Of a stretch of 64,000 nt of DNA, positions 8,407 to 16,827 are shown piece by piece. The translations under genes and the position numbers were made by a program. Source of the DNA: Selenomonas sputigena. Lineage in GTDB: Bacteria > Bacillota > Negativicutes > Selenomonadales > Selenomonadaceae. How positions within the stretch are numbered: the stretch's first letter is position 1; each line of letters starts with the position of its first letter. The stretch covers positions 124,001-188,000 of the forward strand of contig NZ_CP110383.1 of the NCBI RefSeq assembly GCF_026015965.1, in the 5' to 3' direction. The notes beneath the pieces were generated by a model that saw only the letters and a list, made by a program, of their open reading frames with translations, was not told the origin of the DNA and did no database searches.

Positions 8407-9957
8407 TTGCCTGTGCGATGCGTCGCGAAGTGTATGGGAATCTTATTTATCGGAGGAATTGTTGGCGCCGTTGTGCTGGTCGTCGTGCTCTTGGCGATTT
8501 TAGCAGGCGGCTATGTGAAGGCTTCGCCGTCGACGGCACTCATTATTTCCGGCATCAAGAAGCGCCCGCGTATCCTCATCGGGCGGGGCGGAGCGCGCAT
8601 CCCTTTCTTTGAGCGCATGGACAAGCTTTTCCTCGGGCAGATTTCTGTGGACATCAAGACGGAGACACCCGTGCCGACGAACGATTACATCAATGTGAAT
8701 GTCGATGCTGTCGCCAAGGTCATGGTCGGGCGCGACGAGGAGAGCGTGCAGCTTGCAGCGCGGAACTTCCTGAACTTCACGGGAGAACAGATCGCGAAGG
8801 ATCTGCAGGATTCCCTTGAGGGCAACATGCGCGAGATCATCGGTACGTTAACGCTGGAAGCCATCAATACGGATCGTGACAGCTTCTCTGATCAAGTGGT
8901 CAACAAGGCGGCGCAGGATATGAAGAAGCTCGGCATCGAGATCATTTCCTGCAACATACAGAATGTCACGGACAACAATGGTCTCATCGTCGACCTCGGT
9001 GCGGACAACACGGCGCGAATCAAGAAACGCGCGGCCATCTCGCGCGCCGAGGCGGAGCGCGATGTCGCTGTGGCCAAGGCGCAGGCGCAGAAGGAAGCGA
9101 ACGATGCGCAGGTCGAGGCGGATCTTGAGATTGCCCAGAGGCAGACCGATCTTGCCATCCGGCAGGCGGAGCTTAAGCGGGCGTCCGATATCAAGCGTGC
9201 GGAGGCGGATGCAGCCTACGAAATTCAGGCGCAGGAGCAGCAGAAATCCGTTCAGGCCGCTACGGTCAACGCGCAGATCGCGAAGGCGGAGCGTGAGCAG
9301 GAGCTGAAGAAGCAGCAGGTGTCCGTGCGTGAGCAGGAGCTTGCGGCGCAGATTCAGAAGCAGGCGGACGCAGAAAAGTATGCCGTCGAGCAGAAGGCGG
9401 CTGCCGATCTTGCCAAGCGTCAGCGTGAAGCGGAAGCCGCGCTCTATGAAACGCAGCGCAAGGCGGAGGCGAAGAAGGCTGAGGCGGAGGCCTCGCGCTA
9501 TGCGGCAGAGCAGGAAGCGGCAGGAATCAAGGCGCAGGGCGAGGCTGAAGCTGCCGCAATTCAGGCGAAAGGCGAGGCGGAAGCCGCTGCGATGGATCGC
9601 AAGGCAGAAGCGCTGAAGAAATACGGCAAGGCGGCTATGGCGCAGATGATCGTTGAGATTCTGCCGCAGATCGCTTCGGAAGTGGCAAAGCCGCTTGAGC
9701 GCATCGGCAATGTATCCATCATCGGCGGCAGCAGTGCCTCTGCGGTCGAGCCGATGGCAGACAACGTGCCGCTCGTCATGGCGAAGACATTTCAGACAGT
9801 CAAGGCGGCGACGGGCATCGACCTCGCGGACATCGTGCGCGGCGAGAGCTACGAGGCGAAGGTCACGAAGAATGTTAACGTCACAGGGGCGGATGCTGAT
9901 GCTATAAAGGCGGCTGCCGTCAAGGCTGCAACGATAGCCAATGCGATTCGCGACTGA
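8407..9957 (+). CDS. Flotillin-like SPFH membrane protein
   Basis: A protein of about 516 aa with one N-terminal membrane segment (FIGGIVGAVVLVVVLLAILAGG), an SPFH/band-7 domain (about 35-200, with TPVPTNDYINVNVDAVAKVMVG) and a long Ala/Glu/Gln/Lys coiled coil (about 205-410), then a small C-terminal domain. Length and plan match FloT/YuaG flotillins, which organise membrane microdomains. The start TTG 8407 lies downstream of a strong AAGGAGGTGA; ATG 8434 without a clear site is the alternative. It has its own promoter, and a deacetylase gene follows by 11 bases. Confidence 0.85.
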   Translation: MPVRCVAKCMGILFIGGIVGAVVLVVVLLAILAGGYVKASPSTALIISGIKKRPRILIGRGGARIPFFERMDKLFLGQISVDIKTETPVPTNDYINVNVDAVAKVMVGRDEESVQLAARNFLNFTGEQIAKDLQDSLEGNMREIIGTLTLEAINTDRDSFSDQVVNKAAQDMKKLGIEIISCNIQNVTDNNGLIVDLGADNTARIKKRAAISRAEAERDVAVAKAQAQKEANDAQVEADLEIAQRQTDLAIRQAELKRASDIKRAEADAAYEIQAQEQQKSVQAATVNAQIAKAEREQELKKQQVSVREQELAAQIQKQADAEKYAVEQKAAADLAKRQREAEAALYETQRKAEAKKAEAEASRYAAEQEAAGIKAQGEAEAAAIQAKGEAEAAAMDRKAEALKKYGKAAMAQMIVEILPQIASEVAKPLERIGNVSIIGGSSASAVEPMADNVPLVMAKTFQTVKAATGIDLADIVRGESYEAKVTKNVNVTGADADAIKAAAVKAATIANAIRD

Positions 9958-9968
9958 GGAGGAAAGAG

Positions 9969-10775
9969 ATGACAAAATTTCTGCGGCGGTTTCTGCCGCT
10001 CTTCGTGCTGTTCTTTGCGCTGCTTATGGCGGCAGGTACGGGAGATCTTGATGCACGCATTTCGCAGGAGGTCGAGCAGGGGGCGAAGGTGCGCATTCTG
10101 AACTACCACATGGTCAACGACATGAATCATTCACTCGCCGTCGCACCGAAGGACTTTGATCGCCAGATGGCGTGGCTCAAGAAGAACGGCTTCCAGTCGA
10201 TCACGCCTGAAGAGCTTTACGGCGCATTGACGGGAGCAGGCGATTTGCCTGAAAAGCCCGTGATGATTACATTTGACGACGGCTATGTCGACAACTATGA
10301 GAAGGCGTACCCGATTCTCAAGAAGTACGGCTTCAAGGCGACGATTCTCGTCGTCACGGAGATGGTGGGAAAGAAGAAGGGCTATCTGACGTGGGAGCAG
10401 CTGCGCGAGATGGAACAGAACGGCTTTTCCATCGAGGGGCACACGATGACACACCGCGCCTTGACGAGCCTCACGGATGATGAAGTCAAGGAGGAGCTTT
10501 CCGCTTCGAAGCGCATGATCGAGGAGAAGCTTGGCAAGACGGTCACATGTTTCGCCTACCCGGGGGGCGCGTACAACCTGCACATCGCGAATCTCGTGAA
10601 GGAAGCGGGCTACAAGATGGCGTTCACCGTGCGCTACGGCAACGCGGATCGCGCGAGCAATCTCTATGCGATCGACCGCGTGCCGATCTTCCATACGGAA
10701 AATACGGAAGGATCGTTTCAGAAGCGTCTACGCTACTTGCCGATTTTCGAGAATTTCGGCTGGCAGAAGCGGTAG
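9969..10775 (+). CDS. Polysaccharide deacetylase (NodB domain), exported
   Basis: A 268-aa protein with a signal peptide or anchor (FLRRFLPLFVLFFALLMAA) followed by a NodB-type carbohydrate esterase 4 domain. Motif 1 is TFDDGY (Asp 103 and 104) and motif 2 is HTMTH (His 158 and 162), the metal-binding set; CFAYPGG is motif 3. Such enzymes remove acetyl groups from peptidoglycan or surface glycans. It follows the flotillin gene by 11 bases with a GAGGA ribosome site, so the two are probably co-transcribed. The substrate cannot be inferred. Confidence 0.88.
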   Translation: MTKFLRRFLPLFVLFFALLMAAGTGDLDARISQEVEQGAKVRILNYHMVNDMNHSLAVAPKDFDRQMAWLKKNGFQSITPEELYGALTGAGDLPEKPVMITFDDGYVDNYEKAYPILKKYGFKATILVVTEMVGKKKGYLTWEQLREMEQNGFSIEGHTMTHRALTSLTDDEVKEELSASKRMIEEKLGKTVTCFAYPGGAYNLHIANLVKEAGYKMAFTVRYGNADRASNLYAIDRVPIFHTENTEGSFQKRLRYLPIFENFGWQKR

Positions 10776-10822
10776 GGAAAAGCGCGGCTTCTTCTTGCCT
10801 AAAAAAGAAAATATGTTTGTGG

Positions 10823-10871
10823 GAAAGCAGTCCCTTGTCTTTGGTAAAGGGGGTGCTTTCTCTTTATTTTT
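10823..10871 (+). terminator. Intrinsic terminator after the deacetylase gene
   Basis: GAAAGCA pairs with TGCTTTC, with an inner CCCTT/AAGGG helix, followed by TCTTTATTTTT. It separates the flotillin unit from the dcw cluster. Confidence 0.7.
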
Positions 10872-10955
10872 GCGGCAAATGGGCGCATGATGAAAAAAAT
10901 GAAAGAGAGAGGCAGGAAAAAGAGGGGAAAGAAAGAATTAAAACTAGACAATGAA

Positions 10956-10987
10956 GTGGCGAAAAGTGGGGAAATGTGGTTTAATAT
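10956..10987 (+). promoter_or_regulatory. MraZ-type operator and dcw promoter region
   Basis: GTGG recurs at 10956, 10966 and 10976, an exact 10-base period (cores AAGTGG, AAGTGG, ATGTGG). This is the known design of MraZ operators, where an octameric MraZ binds tandem TGGG-like repeats. A -10-like TTTAAT/TAATAT (10980-10987) directly follows, so the repeats cover the -35 zone. mraZ starts 33 bases on. Confidence 0.65.
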
Positions 10988-11019
10988 AGAGAGCACTGGT
11001 GAAGGAGGTGGCAAGCGAG

Positions 11020-11451
11020 ATGTTGATGGGCGAATACACGCATACGATCGACGCGAAGGGGCGCGTGATCCTGCCTGTGGATTTTCGCCCGGAGCTCGGC
11101 AGCTCGTTTGTCATCACGAAGGGGCTTGACAACTGCCTCTTTCTCTACGGCGAGGAGGAATGGGAGCGGCTGTCGGCAAAGCTCAAGGCGCTGCCGATGT
11201 CGAAGCCCGAGGCTCGCGCCTTTGCCCGCTTCTTCTTTGCGGGCGCACGCAAGCTGGAATTGGACAGGCAAGGACGCTTCCTCGTGCCTGCGAACCTGCG
11301 CGCCTATGCGAGTCTCAAGAAGGACGTCGTCCTGAACGGCGTCATGACGCGCGCCGAAATCTGGAGCCGCACGGCTTGGGATGCTTATAACGCCGAGGTG
11401 AATCCGATGGTCACGAAGATCGCGGAGACGCTGACGGATCTCGGGATTTGA
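11020..11451 (+). CDS. mraZ: Transcriptional regulator MraZ
   Basis: A 143-aa protein with two AbrB-like repeats; both carry the DNA-binding turn: HTIDAKGRVILPVDFR (about 7-22) and ELDRQGRFLVPANLR (about 81-95). MraZ is the repressor of the dcw operon and binds repeats upstream of its own gene, which are visible here. ATG 11020 (MLMGEYTHTID) is the family's usual start, 11 bases from AGGAGG. First gene of the cluster; rsmH follows after nine bases. Confidence 0.95.
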   Translation: MLMGEYTHTIDAKGRVILPVDFRPELGSSFVITKGLDNCLFLYGEEEWERLSAKLKALPMSKPEARAFARFFFAGARKLELDRQGRFLVPANLRAYASLKKDVVLNGVMTRAEIWSRTAWDAYNAEVNPMVTKIAETLTDLGI

Positions 11452-11460
11452 GGTGAGTGC

Positions 11461-12396
11461 ATGGAGTTTCGCCATACGAGCGTGATGCCGGAGGAGACTC
11501 TGGCGGCTCTCGCCGTGAAGCCTGCGGGCACTTACGTCGACTGTACGCTGGGCGGCGCGGGTCACGCGCGGCGCATCGCTGACAGGCTCTCTCCCGCAGG
11601 ACGGCTCATCGGACTCGACCAGGATGAGGCGGCAATCCGCGCGGCGAAGAAGCGGCTTGCCAACGTCTCGTGCCGCGTCGACGTCGTGCGCTCGAATTTC
11701 CGTGCGCTCGACTCGGTTCTGCAAAGTCTCGGCGTCACCTCTGTCGACGGCGTGCTCTTCGACCTCGGCGTGTCGTCGCATCAGATCGATACGGCAGAGC
11801 GCGGCTTTTCCTACATGCAGGACGCACCGCTCGACATGCGCATGGACACGTCGCGTCTCCTGTCGGCGCACGAGGTTGTCAACGAATATGACGAGGCGGA
11901 GCTTTGGCGCATCTTCCGCGACTACGGCGAGGAGCGCTGGGCGAAGCGCATTGCCGCATTCATCGCAGCAGCGCGGCAGGAAAAGCCCATCGAGACGACG
12001 GGCGAACTCGTTGACATCGTCTGCCGCGCCGTGCCCAAGGGCGTGCGCCGCGCGGCGGGCGGCCATCCGGCGAAGCGCATCTTCCAGGCGATCCGCATCG
12101 AGGTGAACGACGAACTCGGCATCCTGCAGGCAAGCGTTGAGAATGCGGTGCACGCGCTCGCGCCCGGTGGCAGGATCGCCGTCCTCACGTTTCACTCGCT
12201 TGAAGACCGCATCGTCAAGCAGGCATTCAAGGAACTCGCACGCGGCTGTATCTGCCCGCCCGAGCTTCCCGTCTGCGTTTGCGGTCACGAGCCTAAGGTC
12301 AGGCTCTTGGGCAAGGCGCAGAAGCCGAGCGCCGCAGAGTCTGCAGAGAATCCGCGCGCCAAGAGCGCGAAATTGCGCGTGGCTGAGAAATTATAG
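11461..12396 (+). CDS. rsmH: 16S rRNA m4C1402 methyltransferase RsmH
   Basis: A 311-aa SAM-dependent methyltransferase acting on C1402 of 16S rRNA. The SAM site is VDCTLGGAGHARRI (about 22-35); further marks are GVLFDLGVSSHQID, AERGFSYMQDAPLDMRMD and FHSLEDRIVK. Length is normal for the family. It stands in its canonical position, second in the dcw operon after mraZ. Confidence 0.97.
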   Translation: MEFRHTSVMPEETLAALAVKPAGTYVDCTLGGAGHARRIADRLSPAGRLIGLDQDEAAIRAAKKRLANVSCRVDVVRSNFRALDSVLQSLGVTSVDGVLFDLGVSSHQIDTAERGFSYMQDAPLDMRMDTSRLLSAHEVVNEYDEAELWRIFRDYGEERWAKRIAAFIAAARQEKPIETTGELVDIVCRAVPKGVRRAAGGHPAKRIFQAIRIEVNDELGILQASVENAVHALAPGGRIAVLTFHSLEDRIVKQAFKELARGCICPPELPVCVCGHEPKVRLLGKAQKPSAAESAENPRAKSAKLRVAEKL

Positions 12397-12482
12397 GAAG
12401 CCGCTCTTCGGTAGAGGGCGTATGAGGAAGCAGGCGGAGGCCGCAGGAAGCGGCAGCACCGCTATCAAGGAGGGATCGACAG

Positions 12483-12854
12483 ATGCTCGCAAGACAAAGG
12501 GAGTATGAGTATTATGAGGAGGAGCTGCAGCCGCAGCGGATCGAGAAGCCCGCGCCGCCTCCTAAGCGGCGGCCGACGCTCAACACGCATCTGCGCTCCC
12601 GCTGCTTCTTGCTGCTCGCGCTGGTCTCTATCATGGCGATGGCGGTGACGATCCGAAGCGGCATCACGGCGAGCCGCGGCTACGATCTCGTGAAGATCCA
12701 ACAGCAGGCGGAAACGCTCGAAAAGGAAAATGAGCATCTGAAGATCGAGATCGCACAGATGAAATCGCCCGAGCGCGTGCGCCGCATCGCGACGGAAAAG
12801 CTCGGCATGAGCACGCCGAAGACGGTCTACTTTGCGACAGGTGCGAAGGAATAG
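12483..12854 (+). CDS. ftsL: Cell division protein FtsL
   Basis: A 123-aa bitopic protein: basic, Pro-rich cytosolic tail (about 1-38), one membrane segment (CFLLLALVSIMAMAVTI, about 41-57) and an extracytoplasmic coiled coil (VKIQQQAETLEKENEHLKIE) that ends in a conserved-type motif (RVRRIATEKLGM). FtsL pairs with DivIC/FtsB and FtsQ in the divisome. CAAGGAGGG stands before the ATG. Position between rsmH and murE is canonical, but the penicillin-binding protein gene that usually follows is absent. Confidence 0.88.
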   Translation: MLARQREYEYYEEELQPQRIEKPAPPPKRRPTLNTHLRSRCFLLLALVSIMAMAVTIRSGITASRGYDLVKIQQQAETLEKENEHLKIEIAQMKSPERVRRIATEKLGMSTPKTVYFATGAKE

Positions 12855-12882
12855 GTCCGATAAATTTCATGGAGGGATGGCA

Positions 12883-15783
12883 ATGAAGACGCTTGCCGAG
12901 TTGGCGGCGCTCGTCGAGGGCGCTGAAATCAAGGGAGATGCAGCTGCGAAGATCGCGGACATCGTGCACGATTCGCGCGAGGTGACGGAGGGGACGCTCT
13001 TCGTCGCCATCGAGGGGCTGCATGTCGACGGTCATTCCTTCATCGCGCAGGCGGTCGAGAAGGGCGCGTGCGCGATTCTGACGGAGCGCGGGATTGAGAT
13101 TCCCGAGGGTGCGGCGGCGGTTCTTCGCGTGCCGAATCTTGCGGCGGCGCTTGAGGTCATCGTGCCGTTTTTCCATGACTACCCGTCGCGAAAGATGCGC
13201 ATCATCGGCATCACGGGCACGAACGGCAAGACGACGACGAGTTACATGACGCGTGCCATCCTGCGCGAGGCGGGGTACAAGGTCGGAATCATTGGCACGA
13301 TTCAGATCCTCGTTGAGGATGAGGCTCTGCCGATTCACAATACGACGCCCGACGTCGTCGTCCTGGAGCGAACGCTCGCCTATATGGCGCGGCGTGGCAT
13401 GGATTTCGTCGTCATGGAGGTTTCTTCGCATGCGCTCGATCAGAACCGTGTGGCGGGCATCGAATTCGATACGGCGGTATTCACGAACCTCACGCAGGAT
13501 CATCTCGACTATCATAAGACGCTCGAAAACTACAAGCGCGCGAAAGCGCGCCTTTTCGACCTTGTGAGCCGCAAGGGTGCGAAGGAGGGTAAGACGGCTG
13601 TCGTCAATATCGACGATGCGGCGGGCGAAACAATGCTCGCCCATGCGAAGTGTGCGCATCTCACGTATGCCGTGAAGAAGGAAGCCGCCCTTCGCGCCGA
13701 GAACATCCGCGTCCATGCGCGGGGCATGGAACTGACGCTTGCAGGCGCTTTCGGCAGGATGGATCTTTCGCTCGGCGTCACGGGAATCTTCAACGTCTAC
13801 AACGTCATGAGCGCCGTCGGCGCGGCGCTCGCGGAAAGGATCGCGCCCGAGGCGATCAAGAGGGCGCTCGAAGCTTTCAAGAGCGTGCCCGGGCGCTTTG
13901 AGCTCGTCGATGCGGGGCAGGCGTTCTCCATCATCGTCGACTATGCGCATACGCCCGACGGCTTGGAGAACATCCTGAATACGGCGCGGGAGATTGCGGC
14001 GGGACGCATCCTCACGGTGTTCGGCTGCGGCGGCGACCGCGACCGCACGAAGCGGCCGATCATGGGGCGCATCGCGGCGGCTCTTTCTGACGTCGTACTC
14101 GTGACCTCGGACAATCCGCGCACGGAAGATCCCGCGCGCATCCTCGATGAGGTCGAGGTCGGCGTGCTTGAGAAGATCGGCGACAAGCGCCATGAAAAGA
14201 TCGCCGACCGCCGCACGGCGATCGTGCGTGCCGTGGCGCTCGCCGAAAAGGACGACATCGTCATCATCGCGGGCAAGGGGCACGAGAATTACCAGATCTT
14301 GAAGGACAAGACGATCCACTTCGACGACAAGGAAGTCGCCCGCGAGGCCGTCGCCGCGCGGGAGAAAAGCTATGCGATGCGCTTTTCGCTCGCCGATGTC
14401 GAGCGCGCGGCGGAGGCTGAAGCCGTGCGCACGGCGGCGGACATCGCATTTTCCGACATCGTGACGGATACGCGAAAGATTGCGGCGGGATCGCTCTTCG
14501 TCGCGCTTCGGGGCGAGCGCTTTGACGGCGCGGACTTCGCGGTGCAGGCGGTCGAAAAGGGCGCGGCGGGCGTGCTCGTAGCGGCTGATACGCCCGAGGC
14601 GAAGCTGCCGAAGACGGGCGTCGTGCTCAAGGCGAAGGACACCCTGCTCGCCTATCAGCAGATCGCCGCCGCGTGGCGCAGGAAGTTTTCCATCCCCGTC
14701 GTCGCCATCACAGGATCGAACGGCAAGACGACGACCAAAGACTTGACGGCCGCTGTGCTCGGCGCACGCCTTCTTGTGCAGAAGACGGCGGCGAACTATA
14801 ACAACGAGATCGGCCTGCCGCTGACGCTCCTTGGCCTTCGCACCGCGCACGAGGCGGCTGTCGTCGAGATCGGCATGAGAGGACTCGGGCAGATCGCCGC
14901 GCTCGCGCCGCTCGCCGCGCCGACCGTCGCCATCGTGACGAACGTCGGCGAGGTGCACATGGAGCTTCTCGGCTCGATCGAGAACATCGCGAGGGCGAAG
15001 GCGGAGCTTGTCGAGGCTGTGGAGCCGGGCGGCACGGTCATACTGAACGCCGACGATGCGCGCGTCCTAGCGATGCGCGAGAAGGCGAAGGCGGGCGTGC
15101 GCGTCGTGACCTTCGGGCTTTCGCGCGATGCCGATGTGCGTGCCGTCGCCGTCGGCAAGGCCGAGGGCGGCATGAGATTCATGCTGGAATGGAAAAACGA
15201 GCGCGGGCGACTGGAACGGCACGAGCTCTTCCTGCCGATGCCAGGGAGACACAATGTGTCGAATGCGCTCGCCGCCATCGCTGCGGCCCGCGTGCTCGGC
15301 CTTTCTCTCACGGATGTCCGGCGCGGACTCGCCGTGCCGCCTGCGCAGAAGATGCGCTTTGCCGTCGAGAAGTGCGGCGCATACACCTTCGTCAACGACG
15401 CTTACAATGCGAGTCCCGCATCGACACGCGCGTCCTTGAAGACGCTCGCTGAGATGTTCGCGGGCAGGAAGATCGCCGTTCTCGGCGACATGCTCGAACT
15501 CGGCAGCGCGTCGAAGAGCGGCCACGCGAGCGTGGGCGAGGAGGCGGCGCATCTGGGCTTTGCCGCCGTCCTCTCGCGCGGCGAGGAGAGCCGCTTCATC
15601 GTGGAGGCCGCAGAGGCGGGCGGCGTGCCGCTCGTCGAGCGCATGGCGTCGCACGAGGCGGCGGCGGCAAGGCTCAAAGAGATCCTGCAGCCGGGCGACG
15701 CCGTGCTCTTCAAAGGCTCGCGCGGCATGAAGATGGATGGGATCATCCCCCTGTTGAAGAAGGCGCTGGAGGCAGGCAAATGA
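12883..15783 (+). CDS. murE/murF: MurE-MurF fusion: UDP-MurNAc-tripeptide synthetase and D-Ala-D-Ala ligase
   Basis: One uninterrupted 966-aa frame holds two complete Mur ligases. MurE part (about 1-490): N-terminal domain with IVHDSREVTEGTLFVAIEG, P-loop GITGTNGKTTTS (about 110-121), and DNPRTEDP at about 410-417, the DNPR form that marks meso-diaminopimelate specificity. MurF part (about 499-966): a second N-terminal domain (TDTRKIAAGSLFVALRGE), P-loop GSNGKTTTK (about 610), NYNNEIGLPL and VNDAYNASPAST. The halves meet at a Met (residue 499, nt 14377) where a separate MurF would start. ATG 12883 is six bases from GGAGGG. It performs two successive cytosolic steps of lipid II synthesis. Confidence 0.95.
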   Translation: MKTLAELAALVEGAEIKGDAAAKIADIVHDSREVTEGTLFVAIEGLHVDGHSFIAQAVEKGACAILTERGIEIPEGAAAVLRVPNLAAALEVIVPFFHDYPSRKMRIIGITGTNGKTTTSYMTRAILREAGYKVGIIGTIQILVEDEALPIHNTTPDVVVLERTLAYMARRGMDFVVMEVSSHALDQNRVAGIEFDTAVFTNLTQDHLDYHKTLENYKRAKARLFDLVSRKGAKEGKTAVVNIDDAAGETMLAHAKCAHLTYAVKKEAALRAENIRVHARGMELTLAGAFGRMDLSLGVTGIFNVYNVMSAVGAALAERIAPEAIKRALEAFKSVPGRFELVDAGQAFSIIVDYAHTPDGLENILNTAREIAAGRILTVFGCGGDRDRTKRPIMGRIAAALSDVVLVTSDNPRTEDPARILDEVEVGVLEKIGDKRHEKIADRRTAIVRAVALAEKDDIVIIAGKGHENYQILKDKTIHFDDKEVAREAVAAREKSYAMRFSLADVERAAEAEAVRTAADIAFSDIVTDTRKIAAGSLFVALRGERFDGADFAVQAVEKGAAGVLVAADTPEAKLPKTGVVLKAKDTLLAYQQIAAAWRRKFSIPVVAITGSNGKTTTKDLTAAVLGARLLVQKTAANYNNEIGLPLTLLGLRTAHEAAVVEIGMRGLGQIAALAPLAAPTVAIVTNVGEVHMELLGSIENIARAKAELVEAVEPGGTVILNADDARVLAMREKAKAGVRVVTFGLSRDADVRAVAVGKAEGGMRFMLEWKNERGRLERHELFLPMPGRHNVSNALAAIAAARVLGLSLTDVRRGLAVPPAQKMRFAVEKCGAYTFVNDAYNASPASTRASLKTLAEMFAGRKIAVLGDMLELGSASKSGHASVGEEAAHLGFAAVLSRGEESRFIVEAAEAGGVPLVERMASHEAAAARLKEILQPGDAVLFKGSRGMKMDGIIPLLKKALEAGK

Positions 15784-16754
15784 TGGATGTGAATACGACG
15801 GCGCTTTCTCTTGCAGGAGCGGCGGCGCTCGCCGCCGTCCTCGTGCTCGCGGCCGGCCCCTTCGTGATTCCCGAGCTGCACAAGCTGAAGTTCGGGCAGA
15901 GCATACGCGAGGAAGGGCCGAAGAGCCATCAGGCGAAGAGCGGCACGCCGACGATGGGCGGCATCGTGATCATCGCCGCCATCACGCTCGCGACGCTTGC
16001 CGCCGTGCCCTTGACGGCGGGCGTATGGCTCGCGCTCTTCGTGATGCTCGGGCACTTCGCGCTCGGCTTCCTCGATGACTACATCAAGGTCGTGAAGAAG
16101 CGCAACCTTGGCCTCAAGGCGCGGCAGAAGCTCTTGGGGCAGATCGTCATCGCCGTCGTCGTCATTTTTTTCGCACAGCATGAACTCGGCATTGCGACGA
16201 CGGTCTGGCTGCCGCTCGTGCACGCGGAGCTTGACATCGGGCTCTTCTACTACCCGCTCGTGCTCTTCGTGCTCGTCGGCACGAGCAACGCCGTGAATCT
16301 CACGGACGGTCTCGACGGCCTCGCGGCGGGCACGGTCACGGTCGCCGCGCTCGCCTACATGGCGGTCGCGCTCGCTTTTGGCGCGACGGGGCTTGCCGTG
16401 TTCGCGGCGGCGATTGCGGGCGCTTCGTGCGCCTTTTTGCGCTTCAATCATCATCCGGCTCGCGTCTTCATGGGCGATACGGGATCCTTGGCGCTCGGCG
16501 GCGCGATCGCCGCGCTCGGCATTCTCACACATACGGAAATTTTGCTCGCCGTCATCGGCATCGTCTTTGTCGCCGAGGCGCTTTCCGTTATCATCCAGGT
16601 CATCTCCTTCAAGACGACGGGAAAGCGCGTCTTCCTCATGAGTCCGATTCATCACCACTTCGAGCTAAAGGGGTGGCAGGAGACGCGCGTCGTCCATACG
16701 TTCTGGCTCGTCGGTGCCGTCTTTGCGGCGCTCGGCGCATGGCTCGCATATTGA
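15780..16754 (+). CDS. mraY: Phospho-MurNAc-pentapeptide transferase MraY
   Basis: A 324-aa polytopic membrane enzyme that makes lipid I from UDP-MurNAc-pentapeptide and undecaprenyl phosphate. About ten membrane segments. Signature motifs are FLDDYIKVVKKRNLGL (catalytic Asp pair), NAVNLTDGLDGLAAG and the C-terminal HHHFELKGW. Its ATG overlaps the murE/F stop (ATGA), so it is translated with its substrate producer. Confidence 0.97.
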   Translation: MMDVNTTALSLAGAAALAAVLVLAAGPFVIPELHKLKFGQSIREEGPKSHQAKSGTPTMGGIVIIAAITLATLAAVPLTAGVWLALFVMLGHFALGFLDDYIKVVKKRNLGLKARQKLLGQIVIAVVVIFFAQHELGIATTVWLPLVHAELDIGLFYYPLVLFVLVGTSNAVNLTDGLDGLAAGTVTVAALAYMAVALAFGATGLAVFAAAIAGASCAFLRFNHHPARVFMGDTGSLALGGAIAALGILTHTEILLAVIGIVFVAEALSVIIQVISFKTTGKRVFLMSPIHHHFELKGWQETRVVHTFWLVGAVFAALGAWLAY

Positions 16755-16827
16755 CGCAGGCAGACGTTTGACATCTTGGGACGCCTCCCTCGGCTGCGGG
16801 GAAGAGATAAAGCGAGGAGGAAGCATA

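Noticed and set aside
10887-11129. Lys-rich short frame before mraZ
   Set aside because: Crosses the promoter and operator of mraZ and overlaps mraZ in another frame; composition reflects the A/G-rich intergenic stretch.
12664-14958. Minus-strand open frame of 764 codons over ftsL and murE/F
   Set aside because: Shadow of the murE/F frame caused by codon bias; no recognisable domain.
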